NCBI GenBank assembly: GCA_031181585.1 | Contig: JAPSKP010000013.1 | Coordinates: 1-53,127, forward strand | Reading direction: 5' to 3' | From: Lysinibacillus sp. | GTDB lineage: Bacteria; Bacillota; Bacilli; Bacillales_A; Planococcaceae | DNA: 53,127 nt | Shown: positions 42,951-52,880 of the stretch, piece by piece | Layout of the letters: every line of letters starts with the position of its first letter | Numbering within the stretch: the first letter of the stretch is position 1 | Translations under genes and position numbers: made by a program | The notes under the pieces: model-generated | The model's input: the letters and a program-made list of their open reading frames with translations, nothing else | Databases searched by the model: none | What the model was told of the DNA's origin: nothing

Positions 42951-44963
42951 TTAATTTCTGCCATATAGATGTTCGATTTCCTTTGCCTCTACAGGTCTGC
43001 TGATATAGTAACCTTGAACGCTATCACAGCCGTAATTTTTCAGTAAATCCTTTTGTTCTTCTGTTTCAACACCCTCAGCCAATACTGTTAAATTCATTGA
43101 CTTTCCGAATTTTACCATTCCGTCGATTAAACGCTGTGTTTTTTCGGATTTCAATAAGGAGCTAATAAATGTTTGGTCAATTTTTAAGATTTCAATTGGC
43201 AGCAGCTGCATGTAGCGGAAAGAAGCATATCCTGTGCCGAAGTCATCTAGCGCAAAGATGATGCCTTCATTTTCAAGCTGACGCATTTGCTTAATAATGG
43301 ATGTTTCTGCTTCTGCCTCTAACGCAAACTTCTCTGTGATTTCGATTTGAAGTAAGCTAGGTGGACAATTCGTTCTCGCCAGCGTATCCAAAATCGACTT
43401 CGCCATATTTTTGTCCCGGAACTCACGTACAGAAGAGTTAATGCTTACTTTTAAATTAATACCAGCATTACGCCATTCTACAGCCTGCTCACACGCACGT
43501 TCCAACATGAAGGAACCGATACGATTGATTAAGCCGGTTTCTTCAGCGACAGGGATGAGTTCGTCAGGTGAAACAACGCCAATTTCTTCATCCTCCCAGC
43601 GGACGAGTGCTTCTACGGCAGTTAATTTACCCGTTTTTAAATCCAGCTGCGGCTGATATAGAACCCTTAAGTTCTTCTGATCTAAAGCTAAAAGAAGACG
43701 CTTCTCAATAACTGCTTTGCGGTTGAGCGCTTTATGTGTTGTCTTCGATAAGGAAACGATGCTGTCCCCCCCAGCTTCACGTACAGAAGCGATTGTTGCG
43801 ATAGAAGCCTTCATCAGCTGTGTAAATGTCGATTGATCTTCTGGATAACGTGTAATGCCTCCACTTACCGAAAGTGGGACAGCAACATTGTTATTATAGA
43901 CCGGATGCTGTTGCAGATACGTCAGGAATCCTTGAGTAAACCATTCAGGTAACGGCGTAATAACAACAAATTCATGCTCATTAATACGTGCCATTGTACT
44001 ATCCTGGAAGTACATTTTCATACGTTTCGTAAATTCCACAATTAGTCCGCTCTCTACTTCACTATCGTGCAGGTCTTTTAATGTATAGAATTTATCGATA
44101 CTTAAGTAAACAAAAGAGAAGTGGCGTTTTGCTTCAATCATTTCATTGATGATTTTTTCAAGACGATGGATATTCATCAAGCCTGTTTCAGTATCGATAT
44201 AAGCGATTTTTTCAAGCTGAAGTTGGATTGTTTTATCTTTTGTAATGTCTTTTTCTATAAGAGTAAAACGAGACTTCTCTCTTGTCAGTCCAAGCGTAGG
44301 AATAGCGGTCAAATGTACCCAATAGGATTGACCATCTTTCGTTGACTTCTCGACTTCCCCCTGCCATATATGCCCGTTATTAATTGTTCTCCAAATAGTT
44401 TGGGTTAGCCGCGCACTTTCCTCCGTTTCCGGGAACAGCTTCCAAAATGTTTTGCCAAGCACCCGCTTTGGTGTCCAATGGCTTGCTTTCAAAAATTGTT
44501 GATTACAGTTAATAATGAATCCTTCATAATCTAGCGTTACGGTCATAAAAGAAGACTGGATGCCATTTTGAAGATTAATTAGTTCCTGCTGATTATCATC
44601 TGCTGCCACGATATCCTGTTGAGGAATCGTCATGACAAAGATGGCCTGTTCTCCATTGTATAGACAAATTCTTGTCAGCAAAGCAGCATCAATAAGCTCA
44701 TCTTCCTTTGATAGTAATTGAAGATGGTTGAATTGAATGGATTGATCACTAGTGAAAATTGCCTCCTGCATATCTTCGGGTAATGAAGCAAATAGATTAT
44801 CTCCTATAGAACTTTTTGTGAAATCATCGGCCTCATAACCAAAATAATGGCGACTTAAGGCGCTCCATTTCAATACATTACCATTTTGATTTATGATAAA
44901 AGATGGGAAAGGAGTCTGCTCTAATAGTTCGTTACTCATTTGGTACATTTGTAGTGGACTCAT
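42951..44963 (-). CDS. PAS-PAS-(degenerate GGDEF)-EAL c-di-GMP phosphodiesterase
   Basis: A 670-residue cytoplasmic protein. It has two PAS domains (about 8-110 and 130-245), a GGDEF-fold domain (about 250-405) and an EAL domain (about 420-665). The GGDEF motif reads NEHEF (328-332), so no cyclase activity is expected. The EAL domain has EALVRW (451-456), DDFGTGYASF and AEGVETEEQ with the metal and catalytic residues. It should therefore hydrolyse c-di-GMP, with the dead GGDEF perhaps sensing GTP. AAGGAGA precedes the ATG. It is transcribed alone. Confidence 0.9.
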   Translation of the reverse strand: MSPLQMYQMSNELLEQTPFPSFIINQNGNVLKWSALSRHYFGYEADDFTKSSIGDNLFASLPEDMQEAIFTSDQSIQFNHLQLLSKEDELIDAALLTRICLYNGEQAIFVMTIPQQDIVAADDNQQELINLQNGIQSSFMTVTLDYEGFIINCNQQFLKASHWTPKRVLGKTFWKLFPETEESARLTQTIWRTINNGHIWQGEVEKSTKDGQSYWVHLTAIPTLGLTREKSRFTLIEKDITKDKTIQLQLEKIAYIDTETGLMNIHRLEKIINEMIEAKRHFSFVYLSIDKFYTLKDLHDSEVESGLIVEFTKRMKMYFQDSTMARINEHEFVVITPLPEWFTQGFLTYLQQHPVYNNNVAVPLSVSGGITRYPEDQSTFTQLMKASIATIASVREAGGDSIVSLSKTTHKALNRKAVIEKRLLLALDQKNLRVLYQPQLDLKTGKLTAVEALVRWEDEEIGVVSPDELIPVAEETGLINRIGSFMLERACEQAVEWRNAGINLKVSINSSVREFRDKNMAKSILDTLARTNCPPSLLQIEITEKFALEAEAETSIIKQMRQLENEGIIFALDDFGTGYASFRYMQLLPIEILKIDQTFISSLLKSEKTQRLIDGMVKFGKSMNLTVLAEGVETEEQKDLLKNYGCDSVQGYYISRPVEAKEIEHLYGRN

Positions 44964-45680
44964 GAATAATATCTCCTTGATTTGTAAATGTATAAGAATA
45001 TTATAGGTAATATCAGTCTCATAGTCACTATTAATCTGATATTAATATTTTGATAGTAATATGAATAAGGACTTTTATCATTACTTCCGAAAAAAAAGAA
45101 GAAAAGATATTAAAATGGTAATAAGAAAATTCTCACCTAATAAGGGAGTAGGACATGCTCTTCTTTTTCGACTATGAGTGTTTTTGCACAGCTAATAGAA
45201 AGAATGTCATATGAATATCAGGAGAAAAGTTTTGGTTTTTGCTTCGTTATCTTAGGGAAGAAAGTTGTGGTAACGCTTTTAAATTCCAGAGTAGTGAGTC
45301 CTTGAAATTGATAGGCATACCTTTCATACTACATCAGCCTCTATTGATTTCGGTTAAAAAATACAAGTTTTTAGTACATAATTCGGAAATATTGCATCAT
45401 AAATAGGTGTAGGTTCACAAAAAAATAGAAAATAAAGACGAAATATACATAGTAAATGAATTAGCAATAAATGTGGAAAGGGCTAAGACGAGACAGTATT
45501 TTTTGTATATCAAAAATATGCTATCGTTTTATAGAGAACATTAAGGTATGTAACACAATCGTCAGATTTAATAGGGCGTCCATGCACTTCTTTTTTAAAC
45601 ACAGCGTTCAAAAATACTGAATATTATGTCATAATAGAAAAAAAGTTCGAGTCTCGAATTAATTGATGGGAGATGCTTTC
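44964..45680 (+). other. 700-bp AT-rich non-coding interval
   Basis: There is no ORF with an SD on either strand and no recognisable riboswitch. AT-rich short inverted repeats such as GATATTAC.. are scattered. The right end holds the promoter and operator of the ABC exporter. Its length, much above the norm in this window, suggests a lost gene or an unseen RNA. Confidence 0.4.
45607..45658 (+). promoter_or_regulatory. promoter and palindromic operator of the ABC exporter
   Basis: TTCAAA (45607-45612), 17 nt, CATAAT (45630-45635) is a weak sigma-A promoter. TTCGA-GTC-TCGAA (45646-45658), centred about 17 nt after the -10, is a small palindrome in the position of a repressor site overlapping the transcription start. 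Confidence 0.4.
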
Positions 45681-47396
45681 GTGAGGGTAGTTTTTTCTTA
45701 TGTAAAACCTTACAAATGGCCGGCATTCATTGCACTTATGCTAATGTTTATTGAGCTGTTTGTAGAGCTTGTGCAACCGCTCATCATTGCCAAAATTATT
45801 AATGATGGCATTTTGCAAAGTGACAGCTCGGTTATTTGGCTATGGGGGCTAGCCATGCTTTTATTATCTTTCCTTGCTTTAGGAGCAGGGATTACAAATT
45901 CTTATTTCAGCTCTCATGTAGCTCAAAGTTTTGGCTTTGATTTGCGTAATGCCTTATTTCGTAAAATCCAGTCATTTACGATGGCCACCTATTTGAAATT
46001 CCCAACCTCTAGTCTTATTACACGCCTGACTAGTGATATTACCCAAGTGCAGAACGTATTGTTCATGAGTTTACGGATCATGCTGCGCGCTCCTCTTGTT
46101 GTAATAGGAAGTATCATTATGGCACTTCTAGTGAATGCAAAAATGGCAGTATTTTTATTGGTAGGTGCCCCTTTTCTATTAATATTCCTTATTATAATGG
46201 TCAAAAAAGGAATTACATATTTTTCAGTAGTTCAAGCCCGGCTTGACCGCGTAAACCGTGTCCTGCAGGAAAGTCTGCAGGCAATTCGGCTTGTAAAAGC
46301 TTACATGCGAGGGCAGTATGAGGCGAGCCGCTTCCAAAAGGTCGCATCCAACTTGCAGGTAGATACGGTCAAGGCCCTTCGTATTATGGAGCTTATTATG
46401 CCGGTGCTGCTTGCTGTTATGAATCTAAGCTTGCTTGTTGCGTTATGGTTCGGTTCTGCTGAGGTACGAAATGGAGATGCCCAGGTAGGAGATCTAGTCG
46501 CCGTAGTAAACTATGCAATGCGCATGACAGGTGCTTTCTCAATGTTTGCTTTCATTATTATTGCCTTTGCTCGTGCAAAAGCATCAGCAGAGCGGATGGA
46601 AGACATCCTCTTTATTACCGAGGGGACGGAAGACCGGGCAGGCGTTCGGGAAATCGATGAAGAAAAAATTGGTACCCTTGCGTTCCGGAATGTGACATTC
46701 CGCTATCCCGACACGAATGTGGATGTATTATCTAACGTGTCATTTCATGTAGCACAAGGTGAGAAGCTCGCTATTATGGGTGCTACAGGAGCAGGGAAGT
46801 CTACCTTATTAAGTTTAATCCCTCGCTTTTATGATGTGCCGGAGGGTGAAATATATGTAAATGGACGTAATGTGCAGTCGTGGGATTTCGATATGTTACG
46901 GGAGATGATCGGCTTTGTTCCACAGCAATCTATGCTGTTTACAGGTTCTATCTTTAATAATTTGAGATGGGGTAAACAAAATGCGGTCTTGGGGGAAGTG
47001 CAGGCTGCAGCAGCACAGGCGCAAATCCATAGTGCGGTAGAAAGCTTTCCAGATGCCTACGAAACAAAGGTTGGTCAAAAGGGCGTCAATCTGTCGGGTG
47101 GTCAGAAGCAGCGTTTATCAATCGCAAGGGCACTTATCCGTAAATCACATATTTTGATTTTGGACGATAGTACATCTGCACTTGATGTGAAGACAGAAGC
47201 CGCTTTATGGGCTGCCCTTGCGGAGGAAGAGGCGACAATGCTTGTTGTGACCCAAAAGGTTCGAACAGCCCGCGATGCAAACCGTATTTTACTGCTTGAT
47301 GAAGGTCGGGTAGTAGGATTTGGCACGCATGAAGAGCTGCTCAGTCACAGCGAGCTTTATAAAAACATAGCCGCTTCGCAGCAGGAGGTGGAGTAA
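45681..47396 (+). CDS. heterodimeric ABC exporter subunit with degenerate catalytic site (YheI/BmrC-like)
   Basis: A 571-residue half-transporter with six spans (about 10-300) and an NBD. It has Walker A GATGAGKST and a consensus signature LSGGQ. In Walker B the catalytic glutamate is Asp (ILILDDSTSALD, D496) and the switch His is Gln (LVVTQKV, Q525), so its own site cannot hydrolyse well. That is the hallmark of BmrCD/LmrCD-type exporters, whose partner holds the compensating features. The GTG at 45681 follows GGGAG; ATG at 45666 has no SD. It lies 1 bp before the partner gene. Confidence 0.88.
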   Translation: MRVVFSYVKPYKWPAFIALMLMFIELFVELVQPLIIAKIINDGILQSDSSVIWLWGLAMLLLSFLALGAGITNSYFSSHVAQSFGFDLRNALFRKIQSFTMATYLKFPTSSLITRLTSDITQVQNVLFMSLRIMLRAPLVVIGSIIMALLVNAKMAVFLLVGAPFLLIFLIIMVKKGITYFSVVQARLDRVNRVLQESLQAIRLVKAYMRGQYEASRFQKVASNLQVDTVKALRIMELIMPVLLAVMNLSLLVALWFGSAEVRNGDAQVGDLVAVVNYAMRMTGAFSMFAFIIIAFARAKASAERMEDILFITEGTEDRAGVREIDEEKIGTLAFRNVTFRYPDTNVDVLSNVSFHVAQGEKLAIMGATGAGKSTLLSLIPRFYDVPEGEIYVNGRNVQSWDFDMLREMIGFVPQQSMLFTGSIFNNLRWGKQNAVLGEVQAAAAQAQIHSAVESFPDAYETKVGQKGVNLSGGQKQRLSIARALIRKSHILILDDSTSALDVKTEAALWAALAEEEATMLVVTQKVRTARDANRILLLDEGRVVGFGTHEELLSHSELYKNIAASQQEVE

Positions 47397-47397
47397 T

Positions 47398-49233
47398 ATG
47401 AAATCCTTACAAAATCCGTTTGGCTATGAACGTATTCTGAAAAAAGAGGACTTGGGATCGGGGAAGAAGCAGAAAGGAGATCGTGCGGCAAATTGGAAAT
47501 ATACACTTACGCGTATATGGCAAATTGTTGATGAGCAGCGTTCACTTCTTGTGCTTGTCTTCATTATGGTGATTGCAAGTTCTATTTTATCGCTTGCTGG
47601 TCCGTTTTTAGTAGGTAGAATTATTGATGAATATGTTGTACCCGGAGAGTATAGTGGAATGACTGCTATTATTATAGCGCTGGTTGTCGTCTATATTGTA
47701 TTATCCATTTCATTATTTCTGCAGAATTACTGGATGATCGGTATTGCGCAGGCTACTATCTACCGAATGCGTACAGGTGTATTTGCGAAACTGCTGCACT
47801 TACCGGTAACATACTTTGATAAACGCCAGCATGGAGAGCTAATGAGCCGAGCTACAAATGACATTGAAACAGTGAGCTCTACATTAAACAGTGCATTTAT
47901 TCAAGTAGCCTCAAGTGTTCTTACCTTGACCGGTACAATGCTGGTCATGCTATATTTGAGCCCTTTACTGACAGTGCTGACGATGACGATTATTCCACTT
48001 ATGTTTATGGCTATGCGCTGGATTACACGGCGTACGGGCAAGCTGTTCAAGGAGCAGCAGGCAGCTGTTGGTACGTTAAATGGGATGATTGAAGAAACGA
48101 TTTCCGGCCAGCGTGTAGTCAAAGCCTTTTCACAAGAGCAGCGGGTGATTGAGGAATTTGAGGAGAAAAGCGGAAGGCTCCGTACGGTTGGATTTTGGGC
48201 GCTGTCCTATTCGGGGTATATTCCGAAAGTGATGAATGCTCTTAACAATATGAGTTTTGCTATTGTAGCCGGTATCGGCGGCCTGCTTGCGTTGAACGGC
48301 TATGTGACAATCGGTACGATTGTCATCTTTACGGAGTATGCACGCCAGTTTACGAGACCGTTGAATGATTTGGCAAACCAGTTTAATACAGTTCTTTCAG
48401 CTATCGCAGGGGCAGAGCGTGTATTCGCGATTATGGATGAACCTGATGAGGAAGATAAAGGGATACGGGATATTAAGCTGCAAGGTGCTGTTGCATTTCG
48501 TAATGTGTCATTTAAGTATAATCCTGAAGCTGAAAAGGATACACTTCATGATGTGGACTTTGCCATTCAGCCAGGTCAGACAGTAGCACTAGTAGGACCT
48601 ACAGGGGCTGGGAAGACAACGATCATGCAGCTGATTGCACGTTTTTATGATGTAAGAAGCGGTACTGTAGAGTTTGACGGGCGCGATGTCCGAACAATTG
48701 CGAGGGAAACACTCCGCAGCCAAATGGCATTTGTGCTGCAGGATCCATTCTTGTTTGAGGCGAGTGTATATGACAATATTCGTTACGGTAAATTGGATGC
48801 ATCGAACGAGGAAATAGTGGAGGCAGCTAAAAAAGCGAATGCTCATGATTTCATTATGAAATTACCTGAAGGATACAATACGGTGCTGTCTGCGGATGGC
48901 GGCGAGATTTCGCAGGGACAGAAGCAGCTGCTCTCTATTGCAAGGGCACTCGTGGCTGATCCTGTCATTCTCTTATTAGATGAAGCGACAAGTTCGATTG
49001 ATACGGTAACGGAAATGAAAATTCAAGAGGCGCTTGAGGTGTTGATGAAGGGAAGAACAAGCTTTGTAATTGCTCACCGGTTGAATACCGTCCGAAATGC
49101 AGATGTTGTCCTTGTGATGCAGCAAGGACAATTAGTTGAATCGGGAATGCAGGAGGAACTAATAGCCCGCGGCGGTATTTATGCGGGCATGCTGCGAGCA
49201 GGAAAAGATATTGATGCATTATTAGATAGATAA
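47398..49233 (+). CDS. heterodimeric ABC exporter subunit with consensus catalytic residues (YheH/BmrD-like)
   Basis: A 611-residue half-transporter with an extra about 45-residue N-terminal tail, six spans, and an NBD. It has Walker A GPTGAGKTT (400-408), catalytic E529 in VILLLDEATSSID and the switch H560 in VIAHRLN. Its signature is altered to ISQGQ (504-508). So the site formed by its Walker motifs and the partner's LSGGQ is the active one, and the other is degenerate. It exports drugs or lipids with the upstream subunit. GGAGGTGGAG precedes the ATG. Confidence 0.9.
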   Translation: MKSLQNPFGYERILKKEDLGSGKKQKGDRAANWKYTLTRIWQIVDEQRSLLVLVFIMVIASSILSLAGPFLVGRIIDEYVVPGEYSGMTAIIIALVVVYIVLSISLFLQNYWMIGIAQATIYRMRTGVFAKLLHLPVTYFDKRQHGELMSRATNDIETVSSTLNSAFIQVASSVLTLTGTMLVMLYLSPLLTVLTMTIIPLMFMAMRWITRRTGKLFKEQQAAVGTLNGMIEETISGQRVVKAFSQEQRVIEEFEEKSGRLRTVGFWALSYSGYIPKVMNALNNMSFAIVAGIGGLLALNGYVTIGTIVIFTEYARQFTRPLNDLANQFNTVLSAIAGAERVFAIMDEPDEEDKGIRDIKLQGAVAFRNVSFKYNPEAEKDTLHDVDFAIQPGQTVALVGPTGAGKTTIMQLIARFYDVRSGTVEFDGRDVRTIARETLRSQMAFVLQDPFLFEASVYDNIRYGKLDASNEEIVEAAKKANAHDFIMKLPEGYNTVLSADGGEISQGQKQLLSIARALVADPVILLLDEATSSIDTVTEMKIQEALEVLMKGRTSFVIAHRLNTVRNADVVLVMQQGQLVESGMQEELIARGGIYAGMLRAGKDIDALLDR

Positions 49234-49240
49234 AGAAGGG

Positions 49241-49265
49241 GCCGCTCTGAAAAGGGTGGCTTTTT
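49241..49265 (+). terminator. rho-independent terminator
   Basis: GCCGCTC pairs with GGGTGGC (with G-T pairs) around TGAAAA, followed by TTTTTC, 7 bp after the ABC stop. Confidence 0.72.
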
Positions 49266-49400
49266 CATAAATTAATGGATGAATAACTAAAATACTTCGA
49301 TAAATGAAGGCTGGCTATGAATAAATCATTCAAACCATGGATTGCATAATGTGAGTCGTTCCTCTAAAATAAGAACATCATTTTACAAGGAGTTCGGTTT

Positions 49401-50273
49401 ATGAATTTTTCATTTATGACGGTGTCGTTCCCGGTTGATGGGGAAACATATAATGAAATGAAGGCGCTTTGTGAAGAAGTGCATCATGCGGATGGGGTAC
49501 ATTATGAATCAATTTTAAACTTGCCGACTGCCCAAAACAGTGAAGTAACAGGTTTTTTCATTCTCGTTTACAATGATGAGGATGACCGGCTGGTTGGATT
49601 GGCAAGCGCAATCGATCTGCTAGGATTAAACACGTTTGAATGGTCAATCGTTGTATCTCCGATGTATCGCCGTATTGGAATAGGAGATGCCATCTATCAT
49701 GTCCTGCGTGAAGGGCTTGAGGTTCGTGGTGCTGAAGGGGAGCTCGCCTTGATGATGGAAGGCGTGGAAAGTGGTCTCGTTTTTCTGGAAAAACGGGGAT
49801 ATGTTTATAGCTTTTCCGAGGCGACAATGGAGGCGCGTGCAGAACAGGTGGAAAGTCGGCCAGGCCTGACAATTCGCCCATTTGCTTCAAAGGATACTGA
49901 AGCGCTGGTAGGTATATTTAGCGAGGCATTCGGTGATATGCGTGAAGAAGCGCTTGAATTAATACATTTCAATACGACTACAGAAGGGCTTGTGCTATGG
50001 GTGGCAGAAGAGTCTGGAAAGATTGCCGGTACGGTGACGACAAGGAAAGAGGGGGAAGCTCAGTGGATCACGGCATTTGCAGTTCACCCTGAATCTGGGG
50101 GGCGAGGGATCGGTACGGCAATTTTACACTTCGTGAAGCAGCTCGCATTTCAAAATGGAGAAAAGCATGTTCTGCTTGATGTAGAGCTGGAGAACAATCG
50201 AGCATTGGCTGTATATGAGAAGGCGGGCTTTAGCAAGGCAGCCCAAGTAGATTATTTTGCATACGGTGGATAA
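49401..50273 (+). CDS. tandem GNAT-domain acetyltransferase
   Basis: A 290-residue protein with two GNAT folds. The N-terminal one (about 5-145) has VVSPMYRRIGIGDAIYHVL, and the C-terminal one (about 155-290) has VHPESGGRGIGTAILHFVKQLA. Both keep the acetyl-CoA loop R/Q-x-x-G-I-G. Tandem GNATs are known from mycothiol synthase, but no thiol pathway is visible here, so the substrate is unknown. AAGGAGTTCGG precedes the ATG. Confidence 0.83.
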   Translation: MNFSFMTVSFPVDGETYNEMKALCEEVHHADGVHYESILNLPTAQNSEVTGFFILVYNDEDDRLVGLASAIDLLGLNTFEWSIVVSPMYRRIGIGDAIYHVLREGLEVRGAEGELALMMEGVESGLVFLEKRGYVYSFSEATMEARAEQVESRPGLTIRPFASKDTEALVGIFSEAFGDMREEALELIHFNTTTEGLVLWVAEESGKIAGTVTTRKEGEAQWITAFAVHPESGGRGIGTAILHFVKQLAFQNGEKHVLLDVELENNRALAVYEKAGFSKAAQVDYFAYGG

Positions 50274-50485
50274 GCGTTATAATCTCTGAATAGTTTGTTG
50301 AAATAGAGAAATATCCTCTTTTTTATCCTACTATGTAAATTGAATCTATTATTTAAAGAGGCTAGAGTTTTTTATTTGCATGTGTATTGGCGTCTGAGAG
50401 TGGATAAGTAGAGAATTTATCGATATCCTAGGGCGAGAAAGCATATGAGGCGGTACTCCTGCATATACTTCTACTAAAGGAGATG

Positions 50486-50617
50486 ATGTGTATACGTATG
50501 CCAGCATTGCCAAAGGATAAATCTGAGCCAAAACGTTCCTATATTCAGCTATTAAAAGAAAAGCTCTTTAAATCAAAGAAGAAGCAGCCATTCATTAAAG
50601 TACCAGAACGTAAATAA
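50486..50617 (+). CDS. 43-residue basic small protein (or 39 residues from 50498)
   Basis: The ORF encodes a lysine-rich peptide with a proline at both ends, MPALPKDKSEPKRSY in front and KKKQPFIKVPERK at the end, with an amphipathic middle (IQLLKEKLFK). AAAGGAG lies 3 nt before the ATG at 50486 and 15 nt before the ATG at 50498; both spacings are off, so the start is uncertain. A strong terminator follows the stop at once, supporting a real transcript. No family was recognised; it is below the usual size for automatic annotation. Confidence 0.5.
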   Translation: MCIRMPALPKDKSEPKRSYIQLLKEKLFKSKKKQPFIKVPERK

Positions 50618-50651
50618 GCTACCCTGATATCGATATCAGGGTAGCTTTTTT
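50616..50651 (+). terminator. strong rho-independent terminator
   Basis: A 15-bp perfect stem (50616-50630 with 50633-50647) is closed by CG and followed by T6. The minus strand has TTATTT after the stem, so it may also end helD. Confidence 0.92.
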
Positions 50652-50654
50652 GAT

Positions 50655-52880
50655 TTATAGTAAAAAGGTAGTCTTATTCGGACCAATCAAATAGAGTTCA
50701 TGCATGGCCCGCGTGAGAGCGACATAGAGCAGTTTTCTATCAACAGGATGGTCGTAAAAAGGAGGATCGAACGCGGCAATCATGACAGCATCGAACTCCA
50801 GTCCTTTAGCAAGATGACTTGGTACGACGAGCAGCTTTGACTGATCGAGTGATGCTGCCTCATCTAGCAGCTCGGCTTCAACTCCAGCTTTTATGAGTGC
50901 TGCGGTAAATTTTTTTGCTTCGCTTGTCGTTTTTGTAATCAGTGCAATCGAACGGTGGCCAGATGACCTAATAGTATGATAGGTTTCCGATACAATTTTT
51001 TCGTCAAATACAGGACAGGGGATGAAGGCCGGCTCTTTCCCGTGGCGTACCACCGGCTCGACCAATGGTAAATCTTCAGCCATTTTCTCTAATATCTTAT
51101 TAGCAACATCCATGATCTCAATTGTTGTACGATAGCTCTTTTGTAAGGTAGCGTAAGTAGCACGCGGGAACAGCTTGAGCACCGATTCCCATTCAGTAAG
51201 GGAACGGTAGCTGTGGATGCCTTGCGCCAAATCGCCTACCATCGTGAACATATCCGTTTCCAGGCCGGTTTTTAATGCTGCCAGTTGGAATAGGGAGTAA
51301 TCCTGTGCCTCATCGATGAAGACAACGCGCATTTTCCACTTTTCCGGAATTCCCTTGATGCGGGCGTGTAAATAATAAAGTGCTGCCAAATCCTCAAGTG
51401 CCCAAGCTTCCTTGCGGTGCACGGCGAGGAATGTTTCGATTTGCTCCAGGGACCATTCGGGAGCCACTTCACATAGGAGCATACGGTTTGTTATAAGGTC
51501 ACGATACATTGCTTTAATCTTTACCTTTTCAAATTTCCGCATATAGATAGTGGCTGTAGATTTTACTTCCTGTTTAATTTTCGGAATGCGATCATCGCGC
51601 TCGTCAATATATTTCGTAACGATACGGCGGCGCTTTGCATCATCTCGAATGCCATTCAATGCCCGGCCGATTATTTCCTCGTACTTTGCGTTTAATGTAC
51701 TCAATACGGCAGCTGTCTTCCGTTTTACCTCTGTTTGAATAACTTTCTTAATCCGTTCCAGTCGTTTCTCAATCGGCATATAGGCGAATTCGACAAGGAA
51801 TAGCTTTTTCAGGTGGGAAGCCCGCATGATACGGTATTTTTCAATAAACACATCCTCAAAAAGCGAAGCCAGCTTCTGTTCATGCATTGCAACATAACGG
51901 TTCATCATATCTCGATAAAGAAGAGAGCCCTTTATTTGCGGTATGTTGAAGTGAGGGATTATACCTGTATGATTTTCAATAATGCTTTCCAGTTGTTCGT
52001 TTGGATTTTGCAGCTTTAATTTCACGTTAAGCGCATTCTGTACATATTCAGCATAAGTCGTCTGGCAGATTCGATCTACCCCCAACTCCGGCAGTACATC
52101 CCCGATATATTCGATGAACAATTTGTTAGGTGCCAGGATCATCAGCTGTTCGGGCTTGAAATGTTCCCCCATTGTATAGAGGAAATAGGAAATACGATGA
52201 AGGGCAATAGTTGTTTTACCTGAACCAGCTGCCCCCTGTACAAGGATTGGCTGACGAAGATGAGCACGTATAATTTCATTCTGCTCTTTCTGAATGGTGG
52301 AGACAATCTCGGTGAGGCGGACATCAGCTTTTCCTTCAAGTGCTTCCTGAAGAAGCTCGTCGTTTGTCGTCAGATCCACATCCCGGTAATCGAGCAATTG
52401 TCCGGACTCGATTTTATATTGCCGCTTCGCAAAGAGGTGGCCTGTCTGCTCTTCCTCCATAACCTGATAGGTTAAATCACCAAGACGTCCATCGTAATAA
52501 ACATTTGCGACAGGGGAACGCCAGTCAACAATGATTGGCTCATGTGTATCCCGGTGAAAAAGAGACGTTTTCCCGATATAAAGCAGTTCCTCTGGCTCTC
52601 CTTCCCGCTGAAAATGGATGCGTGCAAAATAAGGCTTATTCATAACGGCCTCTAATGCCTCTTTCTGTGTTCTGGCCATTTCAAAAAAGCGCGAGTTTGT
52701 TAAGATATTCAAATAGCTATCACTTGAATCGATATATTCTAAGTTTGCCATGGCTGACCGGATTTTCTCCTGGGAAGATTGCAGATCCCTTTCTGATTCG
52801 GTCAGCAGTATATTCATATATTCTTTTGTGCTATCCAATCTTGCTGCTTCTTTTTGATATTCTGCATTTGGTTGAGTCAT
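50655..52880 (-). CDS. helD: HelD, UvrD/Rep-like helicase that recycles RNA polymerase
   Basis: A 741-residue superfamily 1 protein. It has a long N-terminal coiled coil (about 5-85) that in HelD enters RNA polymerase's secondary channel, Walker A GAAGSGKTT (216-224), a large helical insert (about 300-500), the Walker B motif VVFIDEAQDYS, and the motif V/VI block (SHLAKGLEFDAVMIA, LLYVALTRAMHELY). It releases stalled RNA polymerase from DNA after transcription. The ATG at 52880 follows GGAGGG. It is transcribed alone. Confidence 0.93.
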   Translation of the reverse strand: MTQPNAEYQKEAARLDSTKEYMNILLTESERDLQSSQEKIRSAMANLEYIDSSDSYLNILTNSRFFEMARTQKEALEAVMNKPYFARIHFQREGEPEELLYIGKTSLFHRDTHEPIIVDWRSPVANVYYDGRLGDLTYQVMEEEQTGHLFAKRQYKIESGQLLDYRDVDLTTNDELLQEALEGKADVRLTEIVSTIQKEQNEIIRAHLRQPILVQGAAGSGKTTIALHRISYFLYTMGEHFKPEQLMILAPNKLFIEYIGDVLPELGVDRICQTTYAEYVQNALNVKLKLQNPNEQLESIIENHTGIIPHFNIPQIKGSLLYRDMMNRYVAMHEQKLASLFEDVFIEKYRIMRASHLKKLFLVEFAYMPIEKRLERIKKVIQTEVKRKTAAVLSTLNAKYEEIIGRALNGIRDDAKRRRIVTKYIDERDDRIPKIKQEVKSTATIYMRKFEKVKIKAMYRDLITNRMLLCEVAPEWSLEQIETFLAVHRKEAWALEDLAALYYLHARIKGIPEKWKMRVVFIDEAQDYSLFQLAALKTGLETDMFTMVGDLAQGIHSYRSLTEWESVLKLFPRATYATLQKSYRTTIEIMDVANKILEKMAEDLPLVEPVVRHGKEPAFIPCPVFDEKIVSETYHTIRSSGHRSIALITKTTSEAKKFTAALIKAGVEAELLDEAASLDQSKLLVVPSHLAKGLEFDAVMIAAFDPPFYDHPVDRKLLYVALTRAMHELYLIGPNKTTFLL

